Shown in pieces: positions 1 to 9,253 of a DNA stretch of 42,957 bases. Source of the DNA: Cyanobacteria bacterium UBA11153 (lineage in GTDB: Bacteria > Cyanobacteriota > Cyanobacteriia > Cyanobacteriales > Coleofasciculaceae); the NCBI GenBank assembly GCA_003511885.1, contig DOIX01000032.1, forward strand, positions 26,598 through 69,554, given 5' to 3'. Numbering within the stretch: the first letter of the stretch is position 1; the number at the start of each line of letters is the position of its first letter. Below the pieces are notes generated by a model. The model was not told where the DNA came from and did not search any database. It saw only the letters and a program-made list of their open reading frames with translations. Both the position numbers and the translations under genes were made by a program.

Positions 1-337
1 CCTTAATGCGTAGCGCTATATATCAATTTGCCAATCCGATCTTAGCGCGATTTAACTGTACAGTAGCTGACAAGCAGAGTAGCTCTTTCTCGCTTCACCT
101 TGGCATCCGCTGTGCCATTCCCCATTACTTAGGGCTTGCTGTATAAGTCTGAAACCTCGACAGCAATGCCGCTTTGAGCGCTTCAGCAGTTAGGGAAAAG
201 TACTAGGAATAAGAGTTATACCTCTCAAAACTCATACACTTTTTCACTTAAACTGGAAAATTGCGCTACAGAAAAAACACACCAAAAAACCCACACCCCA
301 CACCCTGCCCTCACGAGAAGACTCCCGTCAGCAAACC
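1..337. other. Intergenic flank, no gene seen
   Basis: This stretch lies downstream of the minus-strand cupB gene. I see no open frame with recognisable protein similarity, no tRNA fold and no clear hairpin-plus-T terminator. It includes a C/A-rich run near 280-305. Confidence 0.5.
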
Positions 338-1462
338 CTACTTATTAACCTCATCCAACTGCGATGTCAGAAATCTATCCATCCACCCTAACAAATAAGC
401 TCGATTTTTCTCTTGTTGCTCTGAATCTTCCGTATCTAAAGGATAAGGTGCTAAACCCAAAATGGCTGCCGAAGTTACGCAAAACATCGACTTCTGAAAT
501 GTTCGACAAATCTTTACCCGCAAATCATCCTCACCCCGAAGCGTTTTCTGATAAAAATCTGCCAGATAATCTGGTAGATAGTGGCGCATATCCTGCATCA
601 GTAAAGTTGGTGGAATTCCCGCACTTCCCACAGGCAAAGGATCCGCATATAATGCCCCATAAGCGAAGCGACTTAAATCAGGAGAAATTTGTCCGGCTTG
701 GGCATTATAAGAAACGGTTCCCAAAAACGGAGTACCTCTAAAGAAAACTGCCTCCACATAAGGTATCGCTGTATCAGCTAAAAACGTCATGCCGAGAGAT
801 TCAGGAACAATTTCATACACCTTATCTCGAATCTTTACCTTATATGTAATGGGTTTATTCGCAGCGGCAACTAACCCATTTTTGATATGTTCTACAACCT
901 GGGGAATCGATTGGATTTTTCCTGAATCATAGCCAGCAGACAAGTCCATAAAAATATCGCTCATCACCCGCCAAAACTGTCCCAATCCGCTATAATAAAC
1001 CATCATCCGCACTTGTTCTGGCAGAAACTCAGGAAACAGCCAATTCACTCCCTCCATTATAGGATTACCCTGAATCTTTGCTTTAATCGCTGCCGCCGCT
1101 TTTGCCTGAAACTCTGGCGTATCCACATAAGCATCCAAACCACCACCACCATGCCAAAACATAGTCTTCATACAATATTCAGCATATTCAAAATTAATGC
1201 GATCGTGCCACCAATGACGCAACAACTTTGACCAGGATATTTCGTCATCGAAATATTTAAAAAATGGAAATAACACTAAAAATTGACGTTCTGACACATA
1301 GATAAGATTCCGGGAGTAAGCGTCGAGAACAATTCCATAGCTATGGAGAATTCCCACCACTTCTATCATATTTTCTCTTGAATCTCCTAAGAGTGCTTCT
1401 CCATTAATCAATCTAGAAATATATGTTTCTAGAGGATGATTTTTTTTCTTTGCCTTGTTCAT
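338..1462 (-). CDS. cupB: CO2 hydration protein CupB/ChpX of the NDH-1 CO2-uptake complex
   Basis: Cup/Chp proteins sit on the specialised NDH-1MS complexes on the thylakoid membrane and couple electron transport to hydration of CO2 to bicarbonate. The product is 374 aa with no membrane segment. It has the soluble ChpX/ChpY-type sequence, including a glycine-rich HGGGGLDAY stretch near residue 104 and a conserved-looking C-terminal half. I chose the ATG at 1462 (MNKAKKKNHPLE). The frame stays open to 1507, but that extension is encoded by an AT-rich intergenic repeat and looks non-coding. It is the last gene of ndhF4-ndhD4-cupB. The F4/D4/CupB assignment, rather than F3/D3/CupA, rests mainly on the divergent position next to the ccm operon, an arrangement known in Nostoc-type genomes. 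The paralogue call is therefore less sure than the family call. Confidence 0.85.
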   Translation of the reverse strand: MNKAKKKNHPLETYISRLINGEALLGDSRENMIEVVGILHSYGIVLDAYSRNLIYVSERQFLVLFPFFKYFDDEISWSKLLRHWWHDRINFEYAEYCMKTMFWHGGGGLDAYVDTPEFQAKAAAAIKAKIQGNPIMEGVNWLFPEFLPEQVRMMVYYSGLGQFWRVMSDIFMDLSAGYDSGKIQSIPQVVEHIKNGLVAAANKPITYKVKIRDKVYEIVPESLGMTFLADTAIPYVEAVFFRGTPFLGTVSYNAQAGQISPDLSRFAYGALYADPLPVGSAGIPPTLLMQDMRHYLPDYLADFYQKTLRGEDDLRVKICRTFQKSMFCVTSAAILGLAPYPLDTEDSEQQEKNRAYLLGWMDRFLTSQLDEVNK

Positions 1463-1510
1463 TACCATCAAAATTATTATAAACAATAATTCACAATCAA
1501 TAACCAATAA

Positions 1511-1564
1511 CCATCAACTCACAACTAATAACTAATAACCAGTAACCATCAACTCACAACTAAT
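1511..1564. repeat. 19-bp direct repeat, period 35, between ndhD4 and cupB
   Basis: The 19-mer CCATCAACTCACAACTAAT occurs at 1511-1529 and 1546-1564. The second copy runs into the ndhD4 stop codon. Such short AT-rich repeats are common between cyanobacterial genes; I infer no function. Confidence 0.7.
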
Positions 1565-3023
1565 GACCAATAAAAATAGCCGCTGTTGTCGTTTCACTTA
1601 AATGGAGAAGCCATCCTGGTTGTACGCCCAGAATCACGATCAAAATCGCTAAAATAATTCCAGGAGTCCTCTCCGCCCAATTTACCGGAGGTAAATTAAT
1701 AACCTTAGCCGACAAACGTCCAAAAAATGCGCGATCTAGTAAAATTAAGAAGTAAACAGCAGTTAACCCAGTACCGATCATACAGAGAATAGTTTGGACT
1801 GGAAATACGGGTAAACTACCTCGGAATATAAGAAATTCTGAAATAAATCCCACCATCCCAGGAATTCCAGCACTTGCCATTACACCCACAACCATTAAGC
1901 TACCAATCAGTGGCAAACCTCGTTCCCGGTTGAACAAACCATTGAGAGTATCTAAATCGCGCGAACCTGTTTTTTTGTAAACGATACCTACCAGAAAAAA
2001 CAATAGTCCCGATATCAAACCATGACTCACCATTTGAAGCACAGATGATACTAGAGATAGTGGCGTAGCCGCAGCTAATGCCAGCAAAATGTAGCCCATG
2101 TGAGCAACGGAACTAAATGCTACCATTTTCTTCATATCCCGTTGGCAAATAGCATTTAAAGCGCCATAAATCACGCTAACAACTGCCCAAATTGCTAATC
2201 CGGAACCTAAATATGTCCAAGCTTCTGGAAATAACTCAACCCCAAACCGCAATAAACCATAAGTTCCCAATTTGAGCAATATACCCGCTAATAAAATAGA
2301 AATTGGTGTTGATGCCTCAACATGAGCATCTGGCAACCAAGTGTGGAAGGGTACTAAAGGAATTTTAATGCCAAATCCAATGATAATGCCTCCCAAGAGG
2401 AGTAACTGTCTACCTAATGGCAATAAAGATGACATATTGCGCGCTTCTGGATAGGCAAAATTGGCACTTCCGCTCAGAAATACCAATCCTAGAAAGGAGG
2501 CAAGAATTAATATTCCCGAAATGGCTGTATAGAGGAGAAACTTTGTTGCTGCATACCCCCGTCGCTGTCCTCCCCAAATAGCAATCAGCAAATATAAGGG
2601 AATCAATTCTATTTCGTAGAATAGGAAAAATAGTAGCAAATCTTGAGCCAAGAAAGCCCCAGCTACACCACCATTCAACAAGAGGACTAATGCGTAATAA
2701 AATCTAGGTCTTTCTATAGATTCATCAGTGCTATAGAGCGCGATTGCAGTTAGCAATCCGTTTAATACCAGCAATGGCATGGAAATACCATCAATCCCCA
2801 AATTATATGTCAACCCTATCGCCTTAATCCACACCCAAGATTCCCGAAATTGTAGGCCATCATCCCCTGGATTAAACTGGAACATGAGTACCAGCGACCA
2901 GATTAAAAGTCCTCCCGTAACTACTAATGCTATTTTACGGGCAATTTTGGCTGTGATATCTCCAGGCCAAAACCCTATTATACCTCCAATAATTATTGGT
3001 ACTAAAATTAATGCACTTAGCAT
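1560..3023 (-). CDS. ndhD4: NAD(P)H-quinone oxidoreductase subunit D4 (proton-pumping antiporter-like subunit)
   Basis: NdhD is the NuoM-like, proton-translocating membrane subunit of cyanobacterial NDH-1. The D3/D4 forms belong to the CO2-uptake complexes instead of the respiratory complex. The 487-aa product is almost entirely hydrophobic with about 14 predicted membrane helices. It carries the NuoM-type motifs: FYEIELIPLYLLIAIWGG near residues 134-151, with the conserved Glu in the helix, then KIPLVPFHTWLPDAHVEAS near residues 219-237. It begins at an ATG (MLSALILVPIIIGG) and is slightly short for NdhD1-type subunits, as expected for D3/D4. It lies 210 bp downstream of ndhF4 and 97 bp upstream of cupB on the same strand, so the three genes are probably co-expressed. 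D4 versus D3 is inferred from the neighbouring ccm operon. Confidence 0.88.
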   Translation of the reverse strand: MLSALILVPIIIGGIIGFWPGDITAKIARKIALVVTGGLLIWSLVLMFQFNPGDDGLQFRESWVWIKAIGLTYNLGIDGISMPLLVLNGLLTAIALYSTDESIERPRFYYALVLLLNGGVAGAFLAQDLLLFFLFYEIELIPLYLLIAIWGGQRRGYAATKFLLYTAISGILILASFLGLVFLSGSANFAYPEARNMSSLLPLGRQLLLLGGIIIGFGIKIPLVPFHTWLPDAHVEASTPISILLAGILLKLGTYGLLRFGVELFPEAWTYLGSGLAIWAVVSVIYGALNAICQRDMKKMVAFSSVAHMGYILLALAAATPLSLVSSVLQMVSHGLISGLLFFLVGIVYKKTGSRDLDTLNGLFNRERGLPLIGSLMVVGVMASAGIPGMVGFISEFLIFRGSLPVFPVQTILCMIGTGLTAVYFLILLDRAFFGRLSAKVINLPPVNWAERTPGIILAILIVILGVQPGWLLHLSETTTAAIFIGH

Positions 3024-3233
3024 ATTCTTTGTTTGTTGTTGGTTGTTTATTGTTGGTTATTGATTGTTGGTTGTTTTTTTTGTTTGTTGTCCTCTCACAG
3101 GCAGAATTTATGTCATTAAAATTAACGTTGCTAGCTGCTTTTTCAGATATACTAATTGCTAATCGCTAATCCCCAATTGATAGAGTCAAATTTTTTGACA
3201 ACTTACAATTAGTCATTAGCCATTAGCCAAGAA
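3024..3233. other. ndhF4-ndhD4 spacer with G/T-rich simple repeats
   Basis: The 210-bp gap has no open frame of note. The part near 3027-3090 is made of iterated TTGTTTGTTG/TTGGTTGT-like units, and 3210-3230 has an AGTCATTAGCCATTAGCC repeat. No terminator was identified. Confidence 0.5.
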
Positions 3234-5129
3234 CTAACTACCACGAATTAATGACCACTGTTCCAAAGACCAGTCACTCAAAGACCATTGACTGAAAGGC
3301 AATGACATGAAAAGAGCCAACAGACTAATTCCTAGGAGAATAGTCAGGAGGTAAAACTGAGATTTACCCGAAACATTGTACTTTAAACTTTGACCGCTAA
3401 AAACCGTCGCCAGACCAATAAAATTAACCAATCCATCTACAACATTTCGGTCAATCCAGTAGGAAATTTTCGCTAAAGAGCCAACAGCAAAAACTACCGT
3501 AAACCGATAAAGTTTATCAATGTAAAAGTCATAAGCAAGTAAGTCTTGGAAAAATTTAACTGGGGCGATAACGGATCTAGACCAAGTTTTAGGTAGGTAA
3601 ATAATCGAACCTACAATACAACCAATAGCGCTAGCACCAGATAACAGTAATTGGGGTAATTCAGTGATGTACTCGTATGCAGCGGTAGGCAATAAAGATA
3701 ATCTCTGAAGGATGAGTGGCATCAAAAGAGTCACAATAGTTAACCCTACCATCGGAAATGCCATAGGCCAAGCTACTTCTGGTGCCCGTTTGGTTTTCAT
3801 CTGTGGGCTACCTAAAAATACCAGACGAAATACGCGAGTTAAGCCGAGAATAGTTAATCCATCAACCACAAGAAATATTGCCACTAGCCAGGGATGATTT
3901 CCCCAAAAAGCGTTGATTCCTTCACTAAATGCCCAATAACCACCTAGAGGTATCAAGCCACTCATACCAGCAGTACCGACAACAAAGGCTGTCGTTGTCG
4001 CAGGCATCCGGGACCACAAGCCCCCCAATTCTGTGAGGTTTTGGTTATTGGTGGTGAAAATAATGGAGCCAACACTCATAAATAAGATGGCTTTAGCAAC
4101 CGCATGAGCTAGCAGCAAAGAGAATGCGACATCAGCACGCCCCATTCCCACAGAGATAAATACTAAACCCAGGTAAGCGCTGGTGGTATGAGAGAGCGAT
4201 CGCTTAATATCAATTTGGGCGATCGCAACTAAAGATTCGCCAATCGCCGTCACGCTACCAATTCCCACTAAAACCCATAGCGTTACAGGTGACAGAGCTA
4301 AAATAGGCAGAAGCTTAACTAACACGTAAGCACCGCAACAGACAACCAAAGAATTTCGCAACACCGAGGCTGGATTAGGACCTTCCATTGCTTCATCCAA
4401 CCATAAATGGAGGGGGAATTGGGCACATTTACCAATCGGTCCGGCAATTAATGCTAATCCTAACAAGGTTGCGATCGCAGGGGATAAATGGGCTGTCCCC
4501 GCCCAATCGTACAATTCATTAAAGTTTAAAGTCCCTGCCATTGTCGCCAAGGCAACCACACCCATCAACAGTAAAACGTCCCCTACCCTTTTGGTTAAAA
4601 AGGCATCTCGTGCTGCTGTCACGACTAAAGGTTGAGCGTACCAAAATCCCACTAGTAAATAAGTCGAAAGGGTGAGTATTTCCAATAGGGCATAGCTGAG
4701 AAATAAAGAATTACTCAAGACAATCCCTGCCATCGCCCCCTCGAAAATTCCCACTAAGGCAAAGAAACGAGCTAATGCCCAATCTTTCTCCATATACCCT
4801 AGAGCATAGAGTTGAGCAAAGAAGCTTAGAGATGTGATAATCTCCATTGCTCCAGTACTCACGGGTGAGATTTCTATCGCTAACGATATATCCAAATCAG
4901 CAATATGTAGCCAGTGAAATACCAACTCTCTCACAGGTTCCTGCCATGTTGACCAGAAAATCAACCCGCCGTGAACAGAAGCTACCAGGGTCATTAACAG
5001 GTTAAAGTAAGCCGCAGGTCTCGGTCCAGTGCGAGTAATTACCCCGGTAGCCCAAGGTAGAGTGAGAACAGCGCCAATTAACCCATAAAACGGTACTAGC
5101 CAAATTGTCTGAGTAATCAACTCAGTCAT
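3234..5129 (-). CDS. ndhF4: NAD(P)H-quinone oxidoreductase subunit F4 (NuoL-like antiporter subunit)
   Basis: NdhF is the NuoL-like distal membrane arm subunit of NDH-1. F3/F4 forms define the CO2-uptake complexes and hold the CO2-hydration protein in place. The 631-aa product is a polytopic membrane protein. It carries NuoL-type features: LLEILTLSTYLLVGFWYAQP with the membrane Glu near residue 150, then KCAQFPLHLWLDEAMEGPNPASVLRNSLVV near 233, where the lysine and the W-L-x-x-A-M-E-G-P motif are the family hallmarks. The C-terminal part contains the long amphipathic-arm type sequence (FYIDKLYRF near 538). It starts at ATG 5129 with a weak GAGGG ribosome site upstream. It is the first gene of the minus-strand operon and diverges from ccmK2. 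The F4 assignment is from context. Confidence 0.88.
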   Translation of the reverse strand: MTELITQTIWLVPFYGLIGAVLTLPWATGVITRTGPRPAAYFNLLMTLVASVHGGLIFWSTWQEPVRELVFHWLHIADLDISLAIEISPVSTGAMEIITSLSFFAQLYALGYMEKDWALARFFALVGIFEGAMAGIVLSNSLFLSYALLEILTLSTYLLVGFWYAQPLVVTAARDAFLTKRVGDVLLLMGVVALATMAGTLNFNELYDWAGTAHLSPAIATLLGLALIAGPIGKCAQFPLHLWLDEAMEGPNPASVLRNSLVVCCGAYVLVKLLPILALSPVTLWVLVGIGSVTAIGESLVAIAQIDIKRSLSHTTSAYLGLVFISVGMGRADVAFSLLLAHAVAKAILFMSVGSIIFTTNNQNLTELGGLWSRMPATTTAFVVGTAGMSGLIPLGGYWAFSEGINAFWGNHPWLVAIFLVVDGLTILGLTRVFRLVFLGSPQMKTKRAPEVAWPMAFPMVGLTIVTLLMPLILQRLSLLPTAAYEYITELPQLLLSGASAIGCIVGSIIYLPKTWSRSVIAPVKFFQDLLAYDFYIDKLYRFTVVFAVGSLAKISYWIDRNVVDGLVNFIGLATVFSGQSLKYNVSGKSQFYLLTILLGISLLALFMSLPFSQWSLSDWSLEQWSLIRGS

Positions 5130-5936
5130 AATTATTTTATCCCTCGCCAGTTTACGATTACTTTAAATTCCTCTCCCCCAAGAATTTCAAACCTGATTTT
5201 ATTTGGTATTAACTACCAAATCTCATGGTTTTTTACTCTTTTCTTGTCACGATTAATTAGGGAAATTTAACCGTTTCATAACTAAACCTATAGTTGGCTT
5301 TTATTGAGATTGTTTTGGTCTTTTTCTCATGATTTTCCAATCATTACGATCGAAACCAGAGTCCCTGCAAGTCAGTGTAATAGCACCAATAAAATCGACT
5401 TATAACATTAAGTCTCGATTCGATCCCCTTTAGGTTGCCCAGACTAGCTCGACCCATCAACCCCTTTAGTTGCTTTGGAATAGGCAAAGCCAAGACCATC
5501 GGCAACGCCAGCATAGTCCAGATTCTATGGAAATTATCAAAAAATTATAAAACAAAATGGATCTTTCTCCAAATCGGTCAATTCTCCTTAGCTCATCTCC
5601 CTGTCAAATTAGTATTGTTAAGTTTTTTTAAGCAAAATCATAAATGATTATTATAATAATTTATATTGTCAAATATGCCAAGGTTCTCTATGCTGAGGGT
5701 GGCTATCGATCGATGATCTTTGTCCATCTCAAAAAATCGGCATTTCCGTCGGATTTTTAGATCGAGCTAAATTCATCTAGGTATTTGCACGCATTGCGAC
5801 CAGTACAGTGTTATGCAGGTTGTTATGTCCCTTAGCAAAAACCTTGGCAAGCACATTGTCATGCCGCTTGGCAAGTAAAGTTCCAGTTAAGTTGTAGTTA
5901 GGTTGTAGTTAATCAATAGACGAGGAGAAAAGCATC
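5130..5936. promoter_or_regulatory. Divergent control region between ndhF4 and ccmK2
   Basis: This 807-bp gap between two divergent CO2-concentrating operons must hold the promoters of both. I could not assign a -35/-10 pair with confidence. A 70-codon open frame at 5435-5647 has no recognisable similarity and I leave it out. The 100 bp nearest ccmK2 contain paired direct repeats, listed separately. A GAGGAG ribosome-binding site at 5922-5927 lies 9 nt before the ccmK2 ATG. Confidence 0.6.
5843..5912 (+). promoter_or_regulatory. Two direct-repeat pairs just upstream of ccmK2, possible regulator site or leader
   Basis: CTTGGCAAG occurs at 5843-5851 and again at 5867-5875, a period of 24 bp or about two helical turns. 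GTTGTAGTTA occurs at 5891-5900 and 5902-5911. Both pairs lie 25-94 bp before the ccmK2 start. The spacing would suit a dimeric regulator, but no known binding consensus was matched. Confidence 0.3.
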
Positions 5937-6248
5937 ATGCCAATTGCTGTCGGAATGATTGAGACCAAAGGATTTCCCGCTGTAGTGGAAGCCGCAGACG
6001 CTATGGTAAAAGCGGCTCGCGTTACTCTGGTAGGTTACGAAAAAATCGGGAGCGCCCGCGTCACCGTGATTGTCCGGGGGGATGTCTCCGAGGTGCAAGC
6101 TTCAGTAGCAGCAGGTATTGAAGCCGCCAATCGCGTCAATGGTGGCGAGGTGCTATCAACTCACATTATTGCTCGTCCCCACGAGAACTTGGAGTACGTC
6201 TTGCCCATCCGGTACAGCGAAGCAGTTGAGCAATTCCGCAGCTATTAG
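5937..6248 (+). CDS. ccmK2: Carboxysome shell hexamer protein CcmK2
   Basis: CcmK proteins are single bacterial-microcompartment (BMC) domain proteins that form the hexameric facets of the beta-carboxysome shell. The 103-aa product is one complete Pf00936-type domain. It has the family start [20 protein letters not shown], the [26 protein letters not shown] core with the pore-loop KIGS near residues 36-39, and the [12 protein letters not shown] segment near residues 79-90. A strong GAGGAG site precedes the ATG by 9 nt. It is the first gene of ccmK2-K1-L-M-N-O. Its length matches CcmK2 (about 103 aa) and the following paralogue is longer like CcmK1; the K1/K2 numbering follows order and length and is less sure than the family. 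Confidence 0.95.
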   Translation: MPIAVGMIETKGFPAVVEAADAMVKAARVTLVGYEKIGSARVTVIVRGDVSEVQASVAAGIEAANRVNGGEVLSTHIIARPHENLEYVLPIRYSEAVEQFRSY

Positions 6249-6326
6249 CGTCACTTACTAATAACCCGCTAAATCTGATTCGCCTCAACAAAAAGTTCCC
6301 CAATTAAAAATTCTGGAGTCAAACGA

Positions 6327-6668
6327 ATGTCAATTGCCGTTGGAATGGTAGAGACACTAGGCTTTCCCGCCGTAGTCGAAGCAGCAGATGCAATGGTGAA
6401 AGCCGCCCGCGTCACCCTAGTCGGTTACGAAAAAATTGGTAGCGGTAGAGTCACAGTAATTGTCCGGGGCGATGTCTCCGAAGTCCAAGCCTCAGTCGCC
6501 GCTGGAGTAGACAACGTAAAGCGGGTAAATGGGGGTCAAGTTTTATCCACCCATATCATTGCCCGTCCCCATGAAAACCTGGAATACGTGCTACCGATTC
6601 GCTACACCGAAGACGTACAGCAATTCCGCGATCAAACCAACGCCATCCGTCCTATGAACCGTCCGTAA
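6327..6668 (+). CDS. ccmK1: Carboxysome shell hexamer protein CcmK1
   Basis: This is a second single-BMC-domain shell protein, 113 aa, in tandem with ccmK2 after a 78-bp gap. The first 90 residues are nearly identical to its neighbour: the same [20 protein letters not shown] segment and the [15 protein letters not shown] pore region. The differences are concentrated in [10 protein letters not shown] near residue 71 and in a basic/polar C-terminal extension ([12 protein letters not shown]). A short C-terminal tail of this kind separates CcmK1 from CcmK2. At the DNA level the pair differ mainly at third positions, so the duplication is old and kept by selection. A GGAG ribosome site lies about 10 nt upstream. 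Confidence 0.93.
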   Translation: MSIAVGMVETLGFPAVVEAADAMVKAARVTLVGYEKIGSGRVTVIVRGDVSEVQASVAAGVDNVKRVNGGQVLSTHIIARPHENLEYVLPIRYTEDVQQFRDQTNAIRPMNRP

Positions 6669-6736
6669 TCCAACGAACGATCGGAGTGAGAAACAGTCAG
6701 CGATTGTAACCAATTGTCAGGAATCGGGAGCAGTTA

Positions 6737-7039
6737 ATGCAAATTGCCAAAGTTTGCGGCACAGTTGTCAGCACTTGTAAAGAACCCAGCCTTAGAGGTG
6801 TAAAATTCCTATTGGTGCAATTTATCGATCGCGAAGGTCAACTGCTACCTCAGTATGAAGTAGCAGGAGATATCGTCGGCGCAGGTGTGGAAGAGTGGGT
6901 TTTAATCAGTCGTGGTAGCGCGGCACGACAAGTGGGTGAGAGCGATAAGCGTCCTATTGATGCCATGGTAGTAGGAATTATCGACACGGTGAGTGTGGGT
7001 AATCATATTCTCTACAGTAAAAAAGATCAATATCGTTAA
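6737..7039 (+). CDS. ccmL: Carboxysome vertex pentamer protein CcmL
   Basis: CcmL (EutN/CcmL family) forms pentamers that close the twelve vertices of the carboxysome shell. The 100-aa product has the full family pattern: MQIAKVCGTVVSTCKEPSL at the start, KFLLVQFIDREGQ near residues 24-36, the DIVGAGVEEWVLISRGSAAR segment near residues 44-63, and the PIDAMVVGIIDTV strand near residues 74-86. It follows ccmK1 by 68 bp in the same operon and is followed by an unusually long 540-bp gap before ccmM. Confidence 0.96.
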   Translation: MQIAKVCGTVVSTCKEPSLRGVKFLLVQFIDREGQLLPQYEVAGDIVGAGVEEWVLISRGSAARQVGESDKRPIDAMVVGIIDTVSVGNHILYSKKDQYR

Positions 7040-7579
7040 TCGAGCAGGCTATCCACCAAACACGCTTACAAAGTTGGACAACCAGCTCAAACAGTCTGGA
7101 GATAGCCAGCCTCAGTGACAAACTACGTTTTTAGAGTCATGACACCTACAGGTGCTTTCGGTGCTTGTAGCTCTGTCGTCAATTATTAAACATCCCTATT
7201 TGGTAAAGGAAGTGTAGTTGACGCGACAAGCTCTTAAAACATTGGCGTTAGCGAAGCGTAGCGTTAGCCTGGAAAACATTACCCGAGCAATCTTCAGGGG
7301 ATTTATCCCTATAAACGCCCCATTGAGGCGGGTCAAAACGAACAATATCAATAGCCTCTATCCTGTAATGCCAGCAGGTATGCCAAAAAGAATAACCACT
7401 TTTGAGGCGATTCGGTGTTCTTTTGTATGGTTAGTCCAAGTTTGTCCATTGAATTGGCGATTAGAGGCTCCCCGATCCCGGCAAGCCAGAGCAGTGGCAC
7501 GCCAACGCCTCCCACCAGCAAAATACGTCCAGCCAGCTAATCGCGGTGTATCCCTTTTTTGAGATAGGAGAAGACAATT
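7040..7579. other. Long ccmL-ccmM spacer
   Basis: There are 540 bp between two operon genes that are usually close. A TTG-initiated 114-codon frame (7218-7562) covers most of it. The translation is basic, not recognisable and repeat-containing, so I do not call it. The segment near 7246-7270 holds the imperfect palindrome-like unit GCGTTAGCGAAGCGTAGCG, a common dispersed cyanobacterial repeat. CTACA and TGTAG at about 7148-7172 could pair as a small stem. An AGGAG site at 7566-7570 serves ccmM. Confidence 0.5.
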
Positions 7580-9247
7580 ATGGCAGCCCGTGGCTACGCG
7601 GCTCCCCCCACCCCTTGGTCAAAAAATTTGGCAGAGCCCCAAATTCACGAGACAGCTTACGTCCATTCTTTTTCCAACATTATCGGAGATGTCCGGATTA
7701 GTGAGAATGTATTAATTGCGCCAGGCTCATCAATTAGAGCCGATGAAGGAGGCACATTTTACATTGGTGCTGGCTCAAACATTCAAGATGGGGTAGTAAT
7801 TCATTCTCTCGAGACAGGTAGAGTAATTGGTGATGACCAAGAGCCTTACTCAGTCTGGATTGGCAAGAATACCTCCATCACTCACATGACCCTAATTCAC
7901 GGGCCAGCTTACATCGGAGATGATTGCTTTATTGGCTTTCGCTCCACTGTATTTAATGCCCGGATTGGCAAAGGCTGTATCGTCATGATGCACGCCCTGG
8001 TTCAAGATGTGGAAATTCCCCCCGGTAAATACGTCCCTTCAGGGGCAGTAGTTAACACTCAGCAGCAAGCTGACAGACTACCGGATGTCGAAGAAGAAGA
8101 CCGACAATTTGCCAGCCACATTGTCAAAAACAGTGAGGCATTGCGTTCCGGTTATCAATGTGCTGCGGATGAGGCATGTATAGCGCCCATTCGCCAAGAA
8201 ATTGCCCAGTCGTCTGATTCTTTTGATTCTAGCGATCGCGGCTCCCAAACTTCCCCTAGTTCCGATAATTCATATAGTTCTATGTCTTCAATTACAGCAG
8301 AAGTTCAACAACAGGTTCGTCAACTCCTAGCCCAAGGATACCGCGTTGGTGCAGAATATGCCGATGAGCGTCGCTTCCGCACTAGTTCCTGGCAAAGTGC
8401 CATCTCCATTCAATCAGATCGAGCATCAGATGTCCTCAATAGCTTGGCAGATTGCTTGGCGGAACATGAAGGCGAGTATGTCAGACTCATTGGTATCGAT
8501 CCCAAAGCCAAACGCCGTGTCTTAGAAGAAATTATCCAACGTCCCGGCGGTTCTCCCGTTAAAGCCTCTGCCCAAGCTGCTGCTAGCGCCCCATCCATTC
8601 GTGCTAGCCAATCAGCCTCAAGCACAAATTCAGATCTCCAATCCCAAGTCCGGAGCCTATTAGCTCAAGGATATCGTATTGGTATTGAATATGCTGACGA
8701 GCGTCGCTTCCGCACTAGTTCCTGGCAAAGTGCTGCTTCAATTCAATCGGATCGAGAATCGGAAGTGATGAATGCTTTGTCAGATTGCCTCGAAGAACAT
8801 ACTGGCGAATACGTCCGACTCATTGGCATCGACACTAAAGCCAAACGCCGCGTTTTAGAAGAAATTATTCAACGACCTTCTGGCAAAGTGTCGCCCACAG
8901 CCAAAATAGCTCAAAATGATAGTAGCGCTAGCTATAACACCGCCCAAGCAGCCGCAGATCGCAATGGCGGAACCTCCAGCACATCATTGAACCAAGATAC
9001 CATCACTCAGATTCGTCAACTCCTATCTCAAGGCTACAAAATTGGCACCGAACATGCCGACAAGCGTCGCTTCCGCACGGGATCTTGGCAAAGCTGTTCT
9101 CCCATCGATTCTAATCGCGAGTCAGAAGTACTAGATCGTCTCGCTGGCTGTATGGCAGAGCATAGCGACGAATACGTCCGGCTAATTGGTATCGATACCA
9201 AAGCGAAAAAACGTGTTCTGGAAACGATTATTCAAAAGCCTAGCTGA
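7580..9247 (+). CDS. ccmM: Carboxysome assembly protein CcmM: gamma-carbonic anhydrase domain plus three Rubisco-small-subunit-like repeats
   Basis: CcmM organises the beta-carboxysome core, binding Rubisco through its SSU-like (SSUL) repeats and binding CcmN and CcaA through its N-terminal domain. The 555-aa product has a left-handed beta-helix gamma-carbonic anhydrase domain (about 1-200) and three SSUL repeats (about 238-322, 352-433, 471-555) joined by Ser/Ala/Thr-rich linkers. His75, His102 and His107 are placed as the zinc ligands, and Cys194/Cys200 match the disulfide pair needed for activity in the Thermosynechococcus enzyme. This N-domain is therefore probably an active carbonic anhydrase. 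In SSUL3 a cysteine pair (506/524) is present. SSUL1 and SSUL2 keep only one Cys each (292, 403). The ATG at 7580 follows an AGGAG at 9 nt spacing. It is the fourth gene of the ccm operon. Confidence 0.97.
   Translation: MAARGYAAPPTPWSKNLAEPQIHETAYVHSFSNIIGDVRISENVLIAPGSSIRADEGGTFYIGAGSNIQDGVVIHSLETGRVIGDDQEPYSVWIGKNTSITHMTLIHGPAYIGDDCFIGFRSTVFNARIGKGCIVMMHALVQDVEIPPGKYVPSGAVVNTQQQADRLPDVEEEDRQFASHIVKNSEALRSGYQCAADEACIAPIRQEIAQSSDSFDSSDRGSQTSPSSDNSYSSMSSITAEVQQQVRQLLAQGYRVGAEYADERRFRTSSWQSAISIQSDRASDVLNSLADCLAEHEGEYVRLIGIDPKAKRRVLEEIIQRPGGSPVKASAQAAASAPSIRASQSASSTNSDLQSQVRSLLAQGYRIGIEYADERRFRTSSWQSAASIQSDRESEVMNALSDCLEEHTGEYVRLIGIDTKAKRRVLEEIIQRPSGKVSPTAKIAQNDSSASYNTAQAAADRNGGTSSTSLNQDTITQIRQLLSQGYKIGTEHADKRRFRTGSWQSCSPIDSNRESEVLDRLAGCMAEHSDEYVRLIGIDTKAKKRVLETIIQKPS
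8282..9247 (+). CDS. ccmM: Likely internal translation product of ccmM (CcmM35-type short form)
   Basis: In well-studied beta-cyanobacteria a short CcmM made only of SSUL repeats is translated from an internal start and cross-links Rubisco. Here an in-frame ATG at codon 235 sits exactly in the linker before SSUL1. It would give 321 aa, about 35 kDa, holding all three SSUL repeats. No good Shine-Dalgarno sequence is visible just upstream, so the start is inferred from position and family knowledge. Confidence 0.55.
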   Translation: MSSITAEVQQQVRQLLAQGYRVGAEYADERRFRTSSWQSAISIQSDRASDVLNSLADCLAEHEGEYVRLIGIDPKAKRRVLEEIIQRPGGSPVKASAQAAASAPSIRASQSASSTNSDLQSQVRSLLAQGYRIGIEYADERRFRTSSWQSAASIQSDRESEVMNALSDCLEEHTGEYVRLIGIDTKAKRRVLEEIIQRPSGKVSPTAKIAQNDSSASYNTAQAAADRNGGTSSTSLNQDTITQIRQLLSQGYKIGTEHADKRRFRTGSWQSCSPIDSNRESEVLDRLAGCMAEHSDEYVRLIGIDTKAKKRVLETIIQKPS

Positions 9248-9253
9248 AGTTAA

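Noticed and set aside
364..741. 125-codon plus-strand frame
   Set aside because: It is a shadow of cupB on the opposite strand.
1463..1507. N-terminal extension of CupB
   Set aside because: It runs through an AT-rich intergenic repeat; MNKAKKKNHPLE is the better start.
7218..7562. 114-codon TTG frame between ccmL and ccmM
   Set aside because: No recognisable similarity, weak start, contains a dispersed repeat, and the composition is unlike the ccm proteins.
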